Positions 46,467-59,663 are shown, counted from the stretch's first letter. The stretch is 64,000 nucleotides of DNA from Liquidambar formosana (GCA_039720395.1 CM077832.1:930001-994000); one strand, 5' to 3'. Program-made: numbers and translations. Notes: generated from the letters alone by a model not told the origin.

Positions 46467-48141
46467 TCTATTATATATATACTAAAACGGAGGAAATGCC
46501 TCCCTTTTGGTGCCACGTGTCCATTTGTGAACAGTTAGAATAAATGTAAAATTACCTTTTAGTGGCCACTTTTTAATCTAATACCAAAAAAGGACAATAT
46601 CTATCAACTTGCTAAAAATTAACTGTATACTTATGTTAAAATAACTATCAATTTTATTTTTTTGGTATTAAGTTGAGAAAGAATCACTAAAAAGTAATTT
46701 TCCCAAAAAGATATGACTTTTGGATAGATTACTTTTTAGTGATCAATTTCTAACTTATGCCAAAGAAAGAATATTCTCTACCAACTTGCTACAAATTGAC
46801 CATATACATACTTCAAAAGGACTACTAATATTTCATGTTTGGTATTAAGTTGAGAAGTGATCACCAAAAAATAAATTGTCTAACTTTTTTTTTTTGGTTT
46901 TCACTGCTCTTTTTCACGCGGTATAAGTAGGTCAACATTTGATATACACTACATATCCTTTTATTTTTATGTGGGAAAATCGAAGAACCTATATTATACA
47001 ATGTTCAACCCAAATTTAGTAGACTATATCATATTTATTTGTTTTCTTTATGTCTATTCATCTCCTTTCCCAAAAATTAAATGTATAAAATTATAAATAT
47101 TTAAAATTAGAAAGGGTTCTTTTTTTTCCTTTCACATGCTGAAACAGGGATGCAATTGCCTTTTTGTTAAAATTACTTTTTTAGTAACCGTTTTCTAATC
47201 TAATACCAAAAAAGGATATTTTCTATCAACTTGCTACATATTGACTACAAATGTGTGCTAAAATGACAACTAACTTTCATTGTTTCATATTAATTTTGGA
47301 AGTAGTCACTAAAATGTAATTTTGCCAAAAAGTTACTTTTAGTGACTTTTGAGAAAAACTACTTTTAGTCATCACTTTCCAACTTAATCAAAATTCTCTG
47401 GATTTACTTCTGATACCAAAAAAAAAAAAAAAAAAAAAAAAAAGAGTAAGAAAAAATCTATTTTAATCAAAATTCTTCCATATGGTTAATTACATAAAGT
47501 TGAAAAGATTTATACTTTCTCTTATTTTCTTCTCCCTCTGACTTTTTCTCTTATTCTCTTTCTCAGTCTAGATTTTTCTCTCATCTTTTTATGCTCTAAT
47601 CTCAAACAAATTTTTAATATTTTTCCCCATGACTTTTCACTCTTAGTGAAACCCACTCGAAACCTAATGGAAGGATAAGATTTATCATTGTCATGCATTC
47701 TAAAATCTGCACTATCAGATTTCGAGATACTTTCAACGGCTATACTTGCTTTAGTATATACCAACATGTTAAAACCATGATTGTGGGATGGATTAAGTTT
47801 TAGAAAATTTTAATATTTTTCCACCAAATATCATAACGTATCAATTCTTTCATTTTTTACAAGTTTCTACCATTAAATTAATTGTTTTTCAAAATAATTT
47901 ATCTTTTTTGTGAGTATAATTAAATTTTGTGTGACACATTACATTAACATCACACCAAAAATAATTTTAATTGAACATCAAAGATTATTTTTGTCTATAT
48001 CTTTTAAATTTAATTGACATATTATATTAACAAATACATTTTACTATTTTAGAGAATAAGTATTCTGTTAAAATTCTAATTTGCTAATAATATTTTTTTT
48101 TTTTATAAATTAATCCGTGCATCGCACGGGTTCGAAGCTAG
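46467..48141 (+). mobile_element. Non-autonomous Helitron, 1,675 bp
   Basis: The 5' end TCTATTATATATATACTAAA follows a host A; the 3' end CTAG is followed by a host T (48142), the A/T insertion site of Helitrons. Eight bases before CTAG is a GC hairpin CCGTGC-ATC-GCACGG (48115-48129), with the typical CACGGGTTCGAAGCTAGT arrangement. No terminal inverted repeats or target duplication, as expected. The interior is AT-rich with repeated TTTTAGTGATCA/TGATCACTAAAA blocks and a 25-A run at about 47418. No Rep/helicase gene. It shares its 5' half with the relic at 42340. Confidence 0.88.
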
Positions 48142-49059
48142 TTTAAAATTAATATAATCAAATATCATTTAAACCGTTCATAAGATAAATGAACCAAGCA
48201 TAAACTTATTTTTGAGCTTACTAATCTTAACAGACAACCTTTTGTCTCAACCCACTTCATTTAAAGCCCTAGCCTTACGAGGTAGTTTCATCACTAACAT
48301 GCACTTCCTAAAATTTTTACCCGGCTTGGTTTTTTGGTTAGAAAGTTCACTTCAGCCCTTGGGAGGAGAGTATTTATTTATTTTACTTTATTTCAAGCTC
48401 AGTGGAGAACCGAATGAGCCGTTGGACTACACAACAGGGGTAATACAACAACAGGGCTAATCCAACTCAAGCAGCGAATAAACTTGGATGAAGTTCTTGG
48501 ATTCTTGTTGGCCTGTTAGGTGAGATAAGGGGAATTTAACCGAACATAAACCCATACATACAGTTTAAAAGCAAAATTATTTCTACGTTAATATATGGTT
48601 CACATACTAGACTAACATTTAAGTAAACCAGGAAGGTATGTCCGGGGGTGCGCATGAGGGAGGGTAAAATCTACTAACCCTAAATTGTATCATTCTACGT
48701 GACGCCTATTTTCCGAAGCAAAGGGGCACCCATTTATTAAGCATCCAATCCACCGCTACTAGGAGAGAGAGACTAACTATTGAACAAAAGCAATACAAAA
48801 TCATTCATACTAAACTAATTCCACGAAAGCAATACAAAATCAGAACTGACCAAAGGAAACTCTCATAGAACACCACACAATTCCTTCCCAAAAGAACAAT
48901 GGCCAAACCACTACTTTAAAAACAACCCCCCACCAAAGCAAGTCCCACCACATTGCACAGAAAGTAACGTGGATGCAGAATGACCAAGCATCAGACCTCA
49001 ACCAAACACACTCCATTCCCAACAAATCAAAAACTCTATCCTTTTCCTGTCTGGTTCTG
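48142..49059. other. Spacer between Helitron and acyltransferase gene
   Basis: About 900 bp with no recognisable gene. A probable 3' UTR of the acyltransferase lies at 48780-49059. AAGCAATACAAAATCA is directly doubled at about 48787 and 48827. Confidence 0.45.
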
Positions 49060-52000
49060 TTACAGCTTTTGGTCTACATGTCGGTTCCCAGTTGTCAAGC
49101 TGCTGCTGCTGCTACTCCCACCACCCACACGGTTTGGTTCTCCCACTCTTGCAGCCAATGCAAGAACTTCTGGCGACATTTCCCAGCTTCCACTTTTCCT
49201 TCCCCAACTAGAGCGCCGGGGATGTAATCCAGCACCACGCTCACCAATGTCCTCTACATTTGTCCTAATTTCTGGGGACAATTCACCTAATCCACCCTCC
49301 TTAATGTTCAAGCCATCATTACTGCAAAGTGGTCCTTCACAATGATCTGTGCCAGAGCCCATATCATTCCACACTGTTTTCCTGCCCATTTCGATGTCAT
49401 CCACAGCTTTCCCCATGTTTGGACTCATAAAACCCCCGCCTACTGGTCGGGCTGGTAACCCAGGTTCCCTTGGCACCTTTGCCCTGAAATTGTTCCTGGA
49501 TGGTGGAATGCTGGTGAAAAATATCTCCTTAAAATTCTCTACCACTCCTTTGTTATAGGGGTTGGCTCGTCGATCATAGCGATATCTAAAATTCTCATAA
49601 GTAGTCTGCAAAAACAAGGTACAGAAATCGGAAAAGAAATTAGATTTGGAGCCAATGGATAGAATTTACAGCAACATTGTCGGGACATGAAGAAGATTGG
49701 TCTCTTACCTGATTTGTACTTATGAGATATAAATGGAAAGCAGTAAGACCACCAACAAACCACATTGATATGAAAGTGTAAACGATTAGCACAATGGAGG
49801 CAGGGGTTTTGCCCATTGCTTTCCAAATTGTTGTCTCCTCTGCTTCCATGATCCTCTTAATGTAGACCCAGCAGAACGCAAAAACATATATACAAAGAAG
49901 AGTCGTCGAGAAGACAAACATGAAGAAGAATCTATAATTCCGCTGCACCAAGAATTTGTCACTGTTCAGAAACATTATCCATATATTCAAGGAGTATATG
50001 GGTAATTGATAGTGTTAGTGAAGATGGCATCTGTAAAATCATCAAATCGACTGCAACAAATTTCCCACATCCAGGTCTTTTGAGCAATGTATTTTATTAA
50101 TTTATTGTATTTTATTTTTTTTTATTTTTATTTTTCTAAAGGAGAGCAATGTAAATTGTAAGCAAGCTTATAGCTTATTTGATAAAGTAAAATTCTCAAA
50201 TGTGCAGAAACTAAACTCTTAATTAATCAAAGCTATACTTCATCGGGTTTAGACGCGTGTTTATTTTCAGGAGTGGTAAGCCACTACCCAACTCATAAAG
50301 ATGAAGATGAAGACAAATGCTTTGTAAACGATACTTCTTTGGATAAAGCTAACAAGCCAACCGAGTTTAAAGGAAGGATTACTCACCAGTCCAATACACT
50401 GCCCAACCCAGGGGCAGTGATGATCAAATCGTTCTACGCAGTTATTGCAAATTGAACAGTGTGAGCAGCGAGGAGGTCTATAAAGCATGCAGGTATCACA
50501 ATACTTGATCTTCACAGTAATCCCATTGACTTCTACTTCCTTAACACGAGGCAAGCGCAACTGTGGGGTTTGGCCACCCCCAACTTCAGTGCTCCCATCA
50601 TAGCCTTCTGGCTCTGGAGGGTGTGCATTGCGAGGAATTATACCAGGATCTCTTCCAGAGGTTAGCAGGAGAAGAACTAAATCCTGAGAAATAAAATAAG
50701 TCTATCAGCTTAAAGTTCAATGGCAGAAATTTATATGGATTTCCCTTCAAAAAAATCTGCGTGGATGGCAAAGGCAGGTTGTGCTTGGCACATAAGCAAA
50801 CTAGCCTATGCGGCTATGCATGATGCCATTAAGAGATGTGAGCATGTCTTTTGGCACCTTCTCTTCTGGGCCAAGATAGCTTTGTCATTGGCCATATGCC
50901 AACCAGGAAATTAGGTCCTTTTCTGTAGTCTGACAGAAGATTAGGTCAATAAGTGCATTCTACTCATTGATCTAGGCATTTTGTCCCAATACTGAAATAG
51001 CAATAATGCGGTATGCAATGCACTGCTATTGTGATATATGGACAAAAAATCCTCAATATCCTCAATCAATTGCTATGATGCATGGACTGGCTTGCATTTT
51101 CATGGTAAATCAGTCAAGGTGAGGACACTTATGCTGGGCTGAGCATACAACATCCTAGGAGGAGGCCCATCAATGTGTGCCCATTGTTGCTCAATGATGT
51201 CATGCATGCTACTTCCCTATGCATCAAGTCAATGTCACCCTTCCCATATATTGTAGCGCATGTTCACATCTCAATATCAGAAAGCAATTGCAAACTATAA
51301 AGTAACCGCCAACTTATAAACAGGATTTAAGAAATAGTTCGATAACCTACAAGCAAAAGATAAAGGCACATCTCTCCCTAAAATAAACAATTAAAAAAAA
51401 AAAAAAAAATAGAAGTAGCAATAACATGAGAATGGTGAATGAAAAAAGAAAGGATTATTTTATTAACCCACTTCCCCAAAACACACGCACCTCTCTTAAC
51501 CTTCTTAAATCTAGATATTTATCAAGTCTCCAAATAGAACTTCCAATGTGAAAATTTTGAGAAGGTAAATTAAAATTGGTTAACGCTTAGCAACTTCATA
51601 CAATGTATTTGTTTGGCTACCTGTCCAAACCACTTGAAACCCTTTTCATCCCCAACCCCTCCAAATAAAAGGAAAAATAATATTGTTTATAGACAAAATT
51701 ATAGCTTACATTGGACCAAAGAGAAGCTTCCACATGTCCTCTATGCCCATCTAACATATGTCCGTAGGCTCTAATGATCTGGCCATGAAATCAACTCATG
51801 GAGGTGCCATGTGGCACCCTCGCACCAACTTCTCTTGCTAGGCAAGTCCCACCTTGATGAGGATGCTTACCTTAGAATAAATTCCCACCTAAAAAAGAAT
51901 ATGCCCATGATTCCTCGAGATTTATCGCAAGTCAGATGCCCACCCCCCAATGGTGGGAGCCGAGGTCAAAGAACCCACGAGATTCCCCTCAGAGTGCCAC

Positions 52001-53091
52001 AATGGCACTACGCCCTAGCGTGATAATTGTTTGAGCCAAGGGCAAGGCTCAGTCATGAGCTCAATGCTTATGGTCGGGTTCCAGCAATCCAACCTCATCC
52101 TTCACTTTGGGATGGCTTGAGGATCTTGGTTTAGTGGCTAGAAAGAGGGCCAACCAAAGGACAGAGATTACCCCTGAGGTACTAGGGGCAACACCTTTTG
52201 CCTTAGCTAACTTAAGAGCAAGTAGAGACGTTGTGGCTCCACAGCATGTGTCACCTCAACCATATAACACACCATAGTGGTAACGCACTAGACATAAAAG
52301 GAATTGTGTGTTCACCTTATTTGGGCCACTTGCGTGGGAAATGGTTTGCCAACCCTATTCGGCAGTATAGTCTAGTCCGCTATTGTATAAAAGGACCCTT
52401 AAGGATCCATTTTGAGGGGATGAAGGAAACAAGGATCAAACAAACCACACTCCTAAAGTTCCCATATAGATTCTACTGGACTAGGATTTCACTCTAAGCT
52501 GGAACTCATGCCTTGAGGTGCCTACACCTCACTTGCCTACTCCACGTAGCTCTCAGATTGATTCACTCTCTACCAAACCAAGGCTACACTCGCCATCTCA
52601 TCATGAGAGCGCGCACTTACTTTCTTACCATGACCCACACAAAGCACCTCCTTACAACCAACTTTTCTCATCAAGTTCAGCTTGTGCATCCCAAAATATT
52701 CCTAGTTCTAACATGTTCACCACGCAAAACTCAAAGTTTGCAATAATTTACCATTAACTACCCCAACCCCAACAAACATGTTGATGGTCTAAAATTTATT
52801 GGGCCTGGACCTACCAAAGTATTATTACTGAAAAGAGTCTGATTAAATAGGTTCCCCCATCCCACCCACCCCAAATGACTGGATCACAGCTACAGACAGC
52901 ATCTATAAGAGAAACTCTAGTAGAGTAAGTTCAGTAGGCCTTATTATAGATGCAGCAGAAGCTTGGCTAGTATGCTTGGCCTGCCACTTGGGGCAATGTT
53001 AGGTCCTTTCCGGGTCAAAAAAGGGCTCACCCGTACACAGAAGAAGAGGTTGAAGTACAAGGAGACTTAATTGAGATGGGAGAGTGTGTGT

Positions 53092-53144
<53 letters not shown>

Positions 53145-54984
53145 TGAGGATCCATATGCACATCTCATTCAGCATTTGCTGCATGCTTCTGCAAAATCGA
53201 TGGTTGTGTTCAATATTCAACAAGATCGCGCACTTACTTTTCAGAATTTCTAGAAAACACTGAGGATTGATGGAGAAAATCGGTTTTCAACCTTGGTAGA
53301 AACCCCTAGTGGTGTCAGCGCTATAATGTATGGAGACTCAAATAGGTTTGCTACGCAACACGTTGTAATGCGCAAATACCAAGAAATCCAAATAAAAACA
53401 CTATTTGTTGAGATTATTTATTGGACACAACTATGGGAAATATTACAAGGGGATTAATAGGAAAATAAATAAACACTTTATAAGCCACAGAGAGAGAGAG
53501 AAAGAGAGAGAGAGAACTCACATAAAGTGTGAATACAACAGCAACAACCATTATAGAAATTCCCAAGTGCTGAGAAAAAGCATCCATCAGGTGTCTGGCA
53601 ACATAGACACAGAAAATCGACACAGGAGCAACAATAAGGAATATTGTCAGCGCCAACGATCTTACATCCGGTCCAAAAATAAATCTCCCCTGAAGAAAAA
53701 ATATCTGCACAAGAGCAATGAGATTGGTAAATACAACAGCAGAACCAAGGATATATTCTTTGAATCATCTTCACAAAATAAGATCAAAGTTCAAAATATC
53801 TAAACTACCTCAATGTCAAATAAAAAGGCATCCACAATCCCAAGATAAAAATACAAAGTATAAACAACCCAGCACGTAGTGTTACTCTACCTTCTGATAT
53901 ATCTAAACTACCTTTTGAATTTTTATTTTTTTTTAATAAAAAAATACAAAGTATAAACATTTAATGCTTTCATAGTGTCACTCTACCAAGGTGTAAATCA
54001 AACTTCAGAGAAACTTATAAGTAATAAGAAACAGTAATGTTTTTATTTAGTGCTACCTGTGCAGCTATTGTTTGGGCAATAGGCCACGCAGTGAAGCAAT
54101 GAGATCACAAAAATTAATGCAATTGAGATTATCCACAAACACGCCTACTCCATAAACGTGCCTACCCTAATTAGAACTCATTTTGATTACTACATTGGTC
54201 AATGTTTCAATTGTATTTCAAAAAATGTAACATATTGGCACCCTTTGTCATCTTAACGTAAAAAACTTGAAATAGGGGCATCATACACATTTCTTATAAG
54301 AAACATATAGCAATTGCACGTATCGAGCACCTTTGTGATCTGGTTCAATCATGGTTTTTATTATTATCAATTTATCATCTTGGTCATGTTCATCAAAGAA
54401 ACCACAACCAAAATATTATCAGCTCGATGACTTTGATCTTTGTTTATAGGGAAAATATGTATAAAGGGGTTCAATCGGAGGGAACTCTTCAACATTGCCG
54501 CTCTGGAAATCAATCCATCTCAAGCTAACAACTAAATACTCCGTATTTATTTATTTTTTTTAATAAATAACGATTATTTTAATTATAGTACAATTGCCAA
54601 TAATTGTAATTTGAGTAAAAAACACAAAAATGGGAAAATGAACAGACGATAATCTTACACCTCCCCCCCCCCCCCCCCCCAACCCCCAAAAAAATAAAAA
54701 TAAACAATAATCATGGAAAAATAAACAAACAATAATACTACCAACGAAAAAATAAAATTGCAGGAAATGTAAATTGCCTACAGAAAACAAAACTATAAAG
54801 ACGACAGAAACAAAACCCTAAGAAATTAATATAATAAATACATTTATATATATATATATATATGATTTTGTGCGGGTGTGTGTTATGCACTTACATTACT
54901 GCCTTTCCATGCCTGGTAAGTCCTCAAATCATCCGACCCGGCGGTTGATCCGGATCCTCGAGAAGGAGGTGGAACCACATACAT
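49060..54984 (-). CDS. DHHC-type protein S-acyltransferase, 449 aa
   Basis: Five exons: 54895-54984, 53522-53704, 50387-50683, 49709-49942 and 49060-49605, all in frame. It transfers palmitate to Cys of target proteins. The N-terminus [12 protein letters not shown] is followed by [12 protein letters not shown] and TM1/TM2 ([38 protein letters not shown]), then [12 protein letters not shown]. The Cys-rich domain is [19 protein letters not shown] then [15 protein letters not shown], with the catalytic DHHC Cys. TM3/TM4 follow, and the TTxE-type motif occurs as [11 protein letters not shown]. The cytosolic tail includes FMSPNMGKA and [20 protein letters not shown], conserved in the Arabidopsis PAT05/PAT06 (At3g26935, At5g41060) group. 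Length matches. Intron 2 (50684-53521) carries transposon debris and a 38-G run. The leader is GA/CT-rich. Confidence 0.96.
51720..52760 (+). mobile_element. Probable LTR remnant in intron 2 of the acyltransferase gene
   Basis: This part of the intron has lower AT content than its surroundings. It contains a promoter-like GTATAAAAGGACCCTTAAGG at about 52385, followed by CATTTTGAGGGG, the usual TATA-plus-leader layout of plant LTRs. Short frames (for example around 51811-52023) show no gag/pol motif. Ends and target duplication were not found, so the extent is approximate. Confidence 0.3.
53084..53143. repeat. (TG)n followed by 38 uninterrupted G
   Basis: A TG dinucleotide tract (53084-53105) runs directly into a 38-base G homopolymer (53106-53143) inside intron 2 of the acyltransferase gene. 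On the transcribed - strand orientation this is poly-C. Length may be affected by sequencing. Confidence 0.85.
54663..54680. repeat. 18-C homopolymer in intron 1 of the acyltransferase gene
   Basis: Eighteen consecutive C (54663-54680) precede AACCCCCAAAAAA. This is G-rich on the coding (-) strand, so the pre-mRNA carries an 18-G run. A (TA)n tract follows at about 54846-54863. Confidence 0.8.
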
Positions 54985-57180
54985 CTCTCTCTCTCTCTCT
55001 GCGTCTCACTCCACTTGAGATCCCCCAATACAGTATATATTGACTATAAAGACGCAAAAGTTAAATACATACAGAAGGACCGAGAGCAGAAGAACGCTTT
55101 TAGGGTTTGGACTTCCCCGCCATGGAGTGAGAACCCAAATGCGTCAGATTCCGGCCACACTTTCGCAAGGAATCTCGCCGGCGGCGTAACTCAACGGCTA
55201 CTTTTCTGGCGCCGACAAGGACAACAGATAGGGTGTGCGTGGGTGCGAGGGTTTCCTTTGCTCCTTCTTTGCATCGAACAGAGATTCCTCTCTCTCTCTC
55301 GCTCGAGAAATCTCAGTGTGTTGTGTGATTGTCTGGGAGGAAGCGCTTTACAGGATGGAAGGGGTGACGTGTCGGGGCTTTATTGGGAAGTCTACTATGG
55401 AGGACCTGTTATGGTGGGTCTGACCATATGCTTTTTTTCACAAACAGGAGAAAATGACCCGCTGGTGATGGTGCTGATGATGGTGACGTTAGTGCACCCT
55501 CTGAATCTCTGATTGCGCCACAAAGCCCGAGTCGGATCGGTCATCGGTTCGCGGTTCTCGCATCCTCACATTCAATTGACCTTGCTTATTCAGAAAATTA
55601 CGACAACACCCTCAGCAACGTTGCCCAAAAAAAAAAAATTTTGCTCGTTTTGAGGTTTTTCCTTCTTCTTCTTTTTAGATGCTTTTTCCTTTCCCATTTT
55701 TTTTCGTTCTTTTTTCTTGGGAGAGCATTTTTCATCATAGTGACTAAAAGGTGTACATGCGTTCACATTTAAGAGTGTCATTATTGGAATTTGTTATGTG
55801 AAGGATAAAAAGAAAGGTTTGATGCTTTGATTAATGCGGCTCCTTATCATTACATTTTATAATGATGTATGATCTTGTCTTTACCATTTAAATTTGTATT
55901 TTTTGTTTAACAAATGGAATCTCAATTATTGAAAATGTAATAATAGACTATGACATTCATATTTTTCATAAAAACCTATTACTCTATTAGCGTTTTAGGA
56001 AAGATTATTGGCACTCTCATAAAAACTTCACACACTCCCCTCAATAAGAGAGTGAGAATGAGTGTAAAACGTTTTCATGAAAATATCAATATTAAATTCT
56101 TGTTAATTATATGTTGGTATACCGTGTGACATGTCTAGAGCATTAGTTTATGAGCCAAGCTTTAGTAAAGTACTTCTAACTCGTTAAGTTCGTTAGTATT
56201 ATAAATAACCAAATAACTTGAGTTCAACTCGATAAAATAATCGTTCAAATTTACTTGCAAGAAAACGAGCTAAATTCAAACCTAGATCTTGAGAGGTTAA
56301 TTTAATGAGTCTACTACTACTCAACTTGATTCAAGACGGCACAATTCTTTTGTAACCTACTAATGGACTTGATTATGCACAACTCAACTCATTTATAATT
56401 ATAATTGTGATTAATTAACAGTAGCGCTCCTATACATAGACAAATCAAAAGTGGCAATTTGGGTGACCTTTTAAGCACAAGCCCTAAGCATGTAGATGAT
56501 TGGCGAGTCCCAATTAAGCAAAGCACTGCCAAAGGAAAACAGAAGCCAACAAAAAATATGTTAATGCAACAACAATGATGACGTGCACCCTGCCCCATAT
56601 GAATGCCATGATGGGAGCATACAAATTTGAATATTCCCAATTGCTAGCTCAGGTGATCAACGAGCGGGGTATGCTTCTGTTTTTTTCTTTTCTTTTTTCA
56701 TCTTCTCTTTGGGTTCACATCGTCTGCTACATAAACGCCACATATTCGAGTAAACTGTTGGGGCTGCGGTCGAGTCTTCATCCGAATGGTTTGGGGTGAC
56801 ACTGTGGAGGGTAAGGGAATTGAAGAGGAGCAGAATGTGGTGTGGAGGTGAGGGAAAGGGCTTCAATCCAAATGTGTCTCAACCGCAGTCCACAGACTTT
56901 ACCCACATTGAAGCCCACTTGAATGTGGAGATGGGTAAAGGAGAAAGGGAAGAGGAGCGACGGCAGCTATTTGAGTCGACAACTGAGCATTAGGAAAAGA
57001 GAGGGAGGAGTCGAGTCAGCCAAATGAGTGGAATGAGGTGTGGCGAATGGAGTCTGAGAGCCGAAACCACCAGATAGAACTCGGGAGTCTGCTGTTATTG
57101 AGAGAAGAGGGAATAACCGAATTGAATCTGGTGGCAAACGACGGTGTCGATGGCTGCTGTGCCCAAGGCGGAGGAAGAGA
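54985..57180. other. Upstream of the acyltransferase gene; intergenic
   Basis: 54985-55570 is GC-richer and is probably the promoter and leader of the acyltransferase gene, with a telo-box-like TTTTAGGGTTT at about 55099 and (CT)n near 55288. The 165-codon + strand frame here has no known domain. The rest is AT-rich spacer without a supported gene. Confidence 0.45.
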
Positions 57181-57385
57181 TCCGAGCAAAAGCCGCCATT
57201 TTTATGGGATTAAAAGTTTTTACAGCAAAAATGCCGCAAAAAATAAATTTAAAAAATGAAAGCAGTGTTAATAACACCGCTTTCAGTGAAATAAAAGCGA
57301 CCTTACTAACACAGTGTAATAAACGCGGTGTTATAACACTGCTTTCAACTTACTAACACCGCTTTCCATGTAATAAAAGCCACTT
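57181..57385. repeat. Cluster of alternating GAAAGCGGTGTTA / TAACACTGCTTTC motifs
   Basis: Within about 200 bp the motifs GAAAGCAGTGTTAATAACAC, CACCGCTTTCAGTG, CGCGGTGTTATAACACTGCT and TAACACCGCTTTC follow in alternating orientation, flanked by AAAAGCC(G/A)C blocks. The pattern resembles the AGCGCT cluster at 9989-10120 in spirit. It is likely a terminal/subterminal repeat region of a DNA transposon, but no element boundaries were found. Confidence 0.5.
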
Positions 57386-58121
57386 TTAGTTAAAGTTTTT
57401 TTTTTTTTTATTTATTTTATGAATATATTAAACTACTATGATAACACATACAACATAGAAGGAAAAAAAGGAAAAAAAATTGTGTTTTATATATGACAAG
57501 GGTAATGCTATTTATAAAAAAGAAGTAGAAGAAGAGGACTTCGAAGACAAAGTTATATGAAATAATTATATTACCTTGTTTATAGAATGAACGAAAAATT
57601 TTATTAATAGGTTTTCTTAGATCCGTTAGCTTTGTTATATATGCATTGATGTAATAATAAAATAGGATGCTATGGTCAACTGTGAACTGCTTGCAGCTTA
57701 ATTGGTACGTGCATGACACATGTTAATATAAATTCAGTATTTTATCACAATTATAATTATAAATGAGTTGAGCAAAGCTGAGCTTAATATGCGTCGATAT
57801 TCTCAGTTGATATCTCACTAGAATTAATTCAGGTTAATTATAAGTTGCTAGAGGCTGATAGTGACACATGAAATATCCTAAATGTTGCGTTATAATGCAA
57901 GAAAAATTTGCAAGTTCTAGATAACAATTTTGAGTTCAAATTAATAGGATATTATTGACTTATGTTTTATAGTTTTTAAGTTGTAGTATTAAAAAAAAAG
58001 AAGAAGTTATAGTATAATAATAAAAAATATTTTCAATATAAAATTACGAGTGCACCGAGTGTGGTCTTTTAGCTTGAGTGCTATGTTTTACAAGCAAAAG
58101 TAGCAAATTAAACATCAAAAG
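57386..58121. other. Intergenic, upstream of tRNA-Gln
   Basis: AT-rich spacer with no recognisable gene. AACATCAAAA directly before the tRNA resembles the CAA motif common upstream of plant tRNA genes. Confidence 0.45.
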
Positions 58122-58193
58122 GGTTCTATGGTGTAGTGGTTAGCACTCTGGACTTTGAATCCAGCGACCTGGGTTCGACTCCCGGTAGGACCT
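58122..58193 (+). tRNA. tRNA-Gln (UUG)
   Basis: A 72-nt cloverleaf. The acceptor stem GGTTCTA pairs with TAGGACC (one G-U pair) and the discriminator is T. The anticodon loop ACTTTGAAT has anticodon TTG. The A box is TGGTGTAGTGGTTAGCA-like and the B box is GGTTCGACTCC. No intron is present and CCA is not encoded, as usual for plants. T-rich stretches downstream (TTTT near 58208) can serve as a Pol III terminator. It stands alone, not in a tRNA cluster. Confidence 0.96.
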
Positions 58194-59663
58194 TTGCTGC
58201 GCTTCAATTTTACCTTTTTCACTGATGCCTCTTCTCAACATTGGAACAGAGAAGGGAACTTGAGGGAGGCATTTCAAAATTTTCCATCGAACGAATAAGA
58301 TCTGAATATAATCCACATGTTTTAACAATTCTTAAATTATTTCAAAATTCTCGAATTATTCATAATAATTATAGGACAATGAACCTTTTAAGTAAGTTAA
58401 TTTACATTAATTTCCTTACCCACAAATTGTTCATTGATTTTTTTTCCCATATTATTTTTTATTTTTCCCTCCCAATAATTTCTTAATTATGAATTATTTA
58501 TATGGCGAATAATTTTATGAATCTCAAATTTGTTAATTTCGTTAATTATGTATTCGGTAGTACTTTCTGCACTACCAGGACTGGTACCCTGGATTGAGAA
58601 TGTTGTTCCCTGGGGTTCGTTTTTGGGCTAGACTAGTTTTTCCCAGGTTCTCTCCTTTTCAGAAAAATTAAGCCCAGTAGGAAGCTAAAGGCTTGAGTCA
58701 CATTGCTTCAAATGGGTTTGTATGTAATTTCAAATTGGAAGGTACAAAGTACAATCATTGGTAAGGGGAAAAAAAGAGAGAATGTTGAATAACTGTAATG
58801 ACATAAGGGGCCAGAGATTATGAGCCCCAGATATATGGTAGAGGTGAAAACCCTCAAAGCATTTTGGCACCAACAAATCTCCCAATGGATGCCTACTTGG
58901 TACCCTATTGTGTCATTACATGTGCCATGTGTTTAGACTATAATTTTCAGCATCCACTGTGTACAGACGCGCGCAGGCACGCAGATTCCCCATTGTTTTT
59001 GCAGATTTGTAAACAATCCACACCAGGGTGGAAATGTAGGCACAAGAAACATACAGCAATGTACAATCAACAGGGTGGAAATGCAGGCACCAAAAATGTG
59101 TTCATTTCTTACAATTATTAAAAGCTTACCCAGCAGTGTATTAGGGGTAAAAACGATCCCCTTCATTATGAAACAAGTACCCTCATGCTAACAATATCTA
59201 GTAATTGAAGACTCTAACTCAAAAAAGAAGCATACAGCAAAACTGCGTCTCAGGCTTAAGGTAGCTCCACTCATGTCAGTTGAAGTGTCAACTTGATGAA
59301 AGATTAGCGCTAATGCAGCATCAGCCTCAATGATGAATTTTGAGACTTTTCCTCTACCATGCTAGAGTCCCATCTACCTTTTCTATTCCTGATTAACCTC
59401 TTCAAACAAGCCCTTCCTCGTTTGTCTTTATAGAACTATTGTCTATGCTGAATTTTAGCCACCCAACTGAAGGAAAGATCCAAGAAATGAGCCTAAGCCC
59501 CTTACCATTGTTCTGAAGGCAAAGGAATGGAGTGCACAAACAATCTCAATCTCTTACTCCAATTGTTTTTCCACTCTAATTTATTTTCCCAAATCTTCTG
59601 TGATGAAAAAATTATTGTATTTTTCAAAATATTTTTAAGAGCGAAACATGGGACATTGTGTGG
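58194..59663. other. Intergenic between tRNA-Gln and the kinase
   Basis: AT-rich spacer. The last few hundred bases before 59664 are probably the kinase 3' UTR. A doubled block GGGTGGAAATG(T/C)AGGCAC(A/C)A lies at about 59026 and 59073. No gene supported. Confidence 0.45.

Noticed and set aside
53405..53803. 132-codon + strand ORF
   Set aside because: Antisense shadow of exon 2 of the acyltransferase gene.
55015..55512. 165-codon + strand ORF
   Set aside because: Lies in the promoter/leader of the acyltransferase gene on the opposite strand, has no known domain and begins at an arbitrary start.
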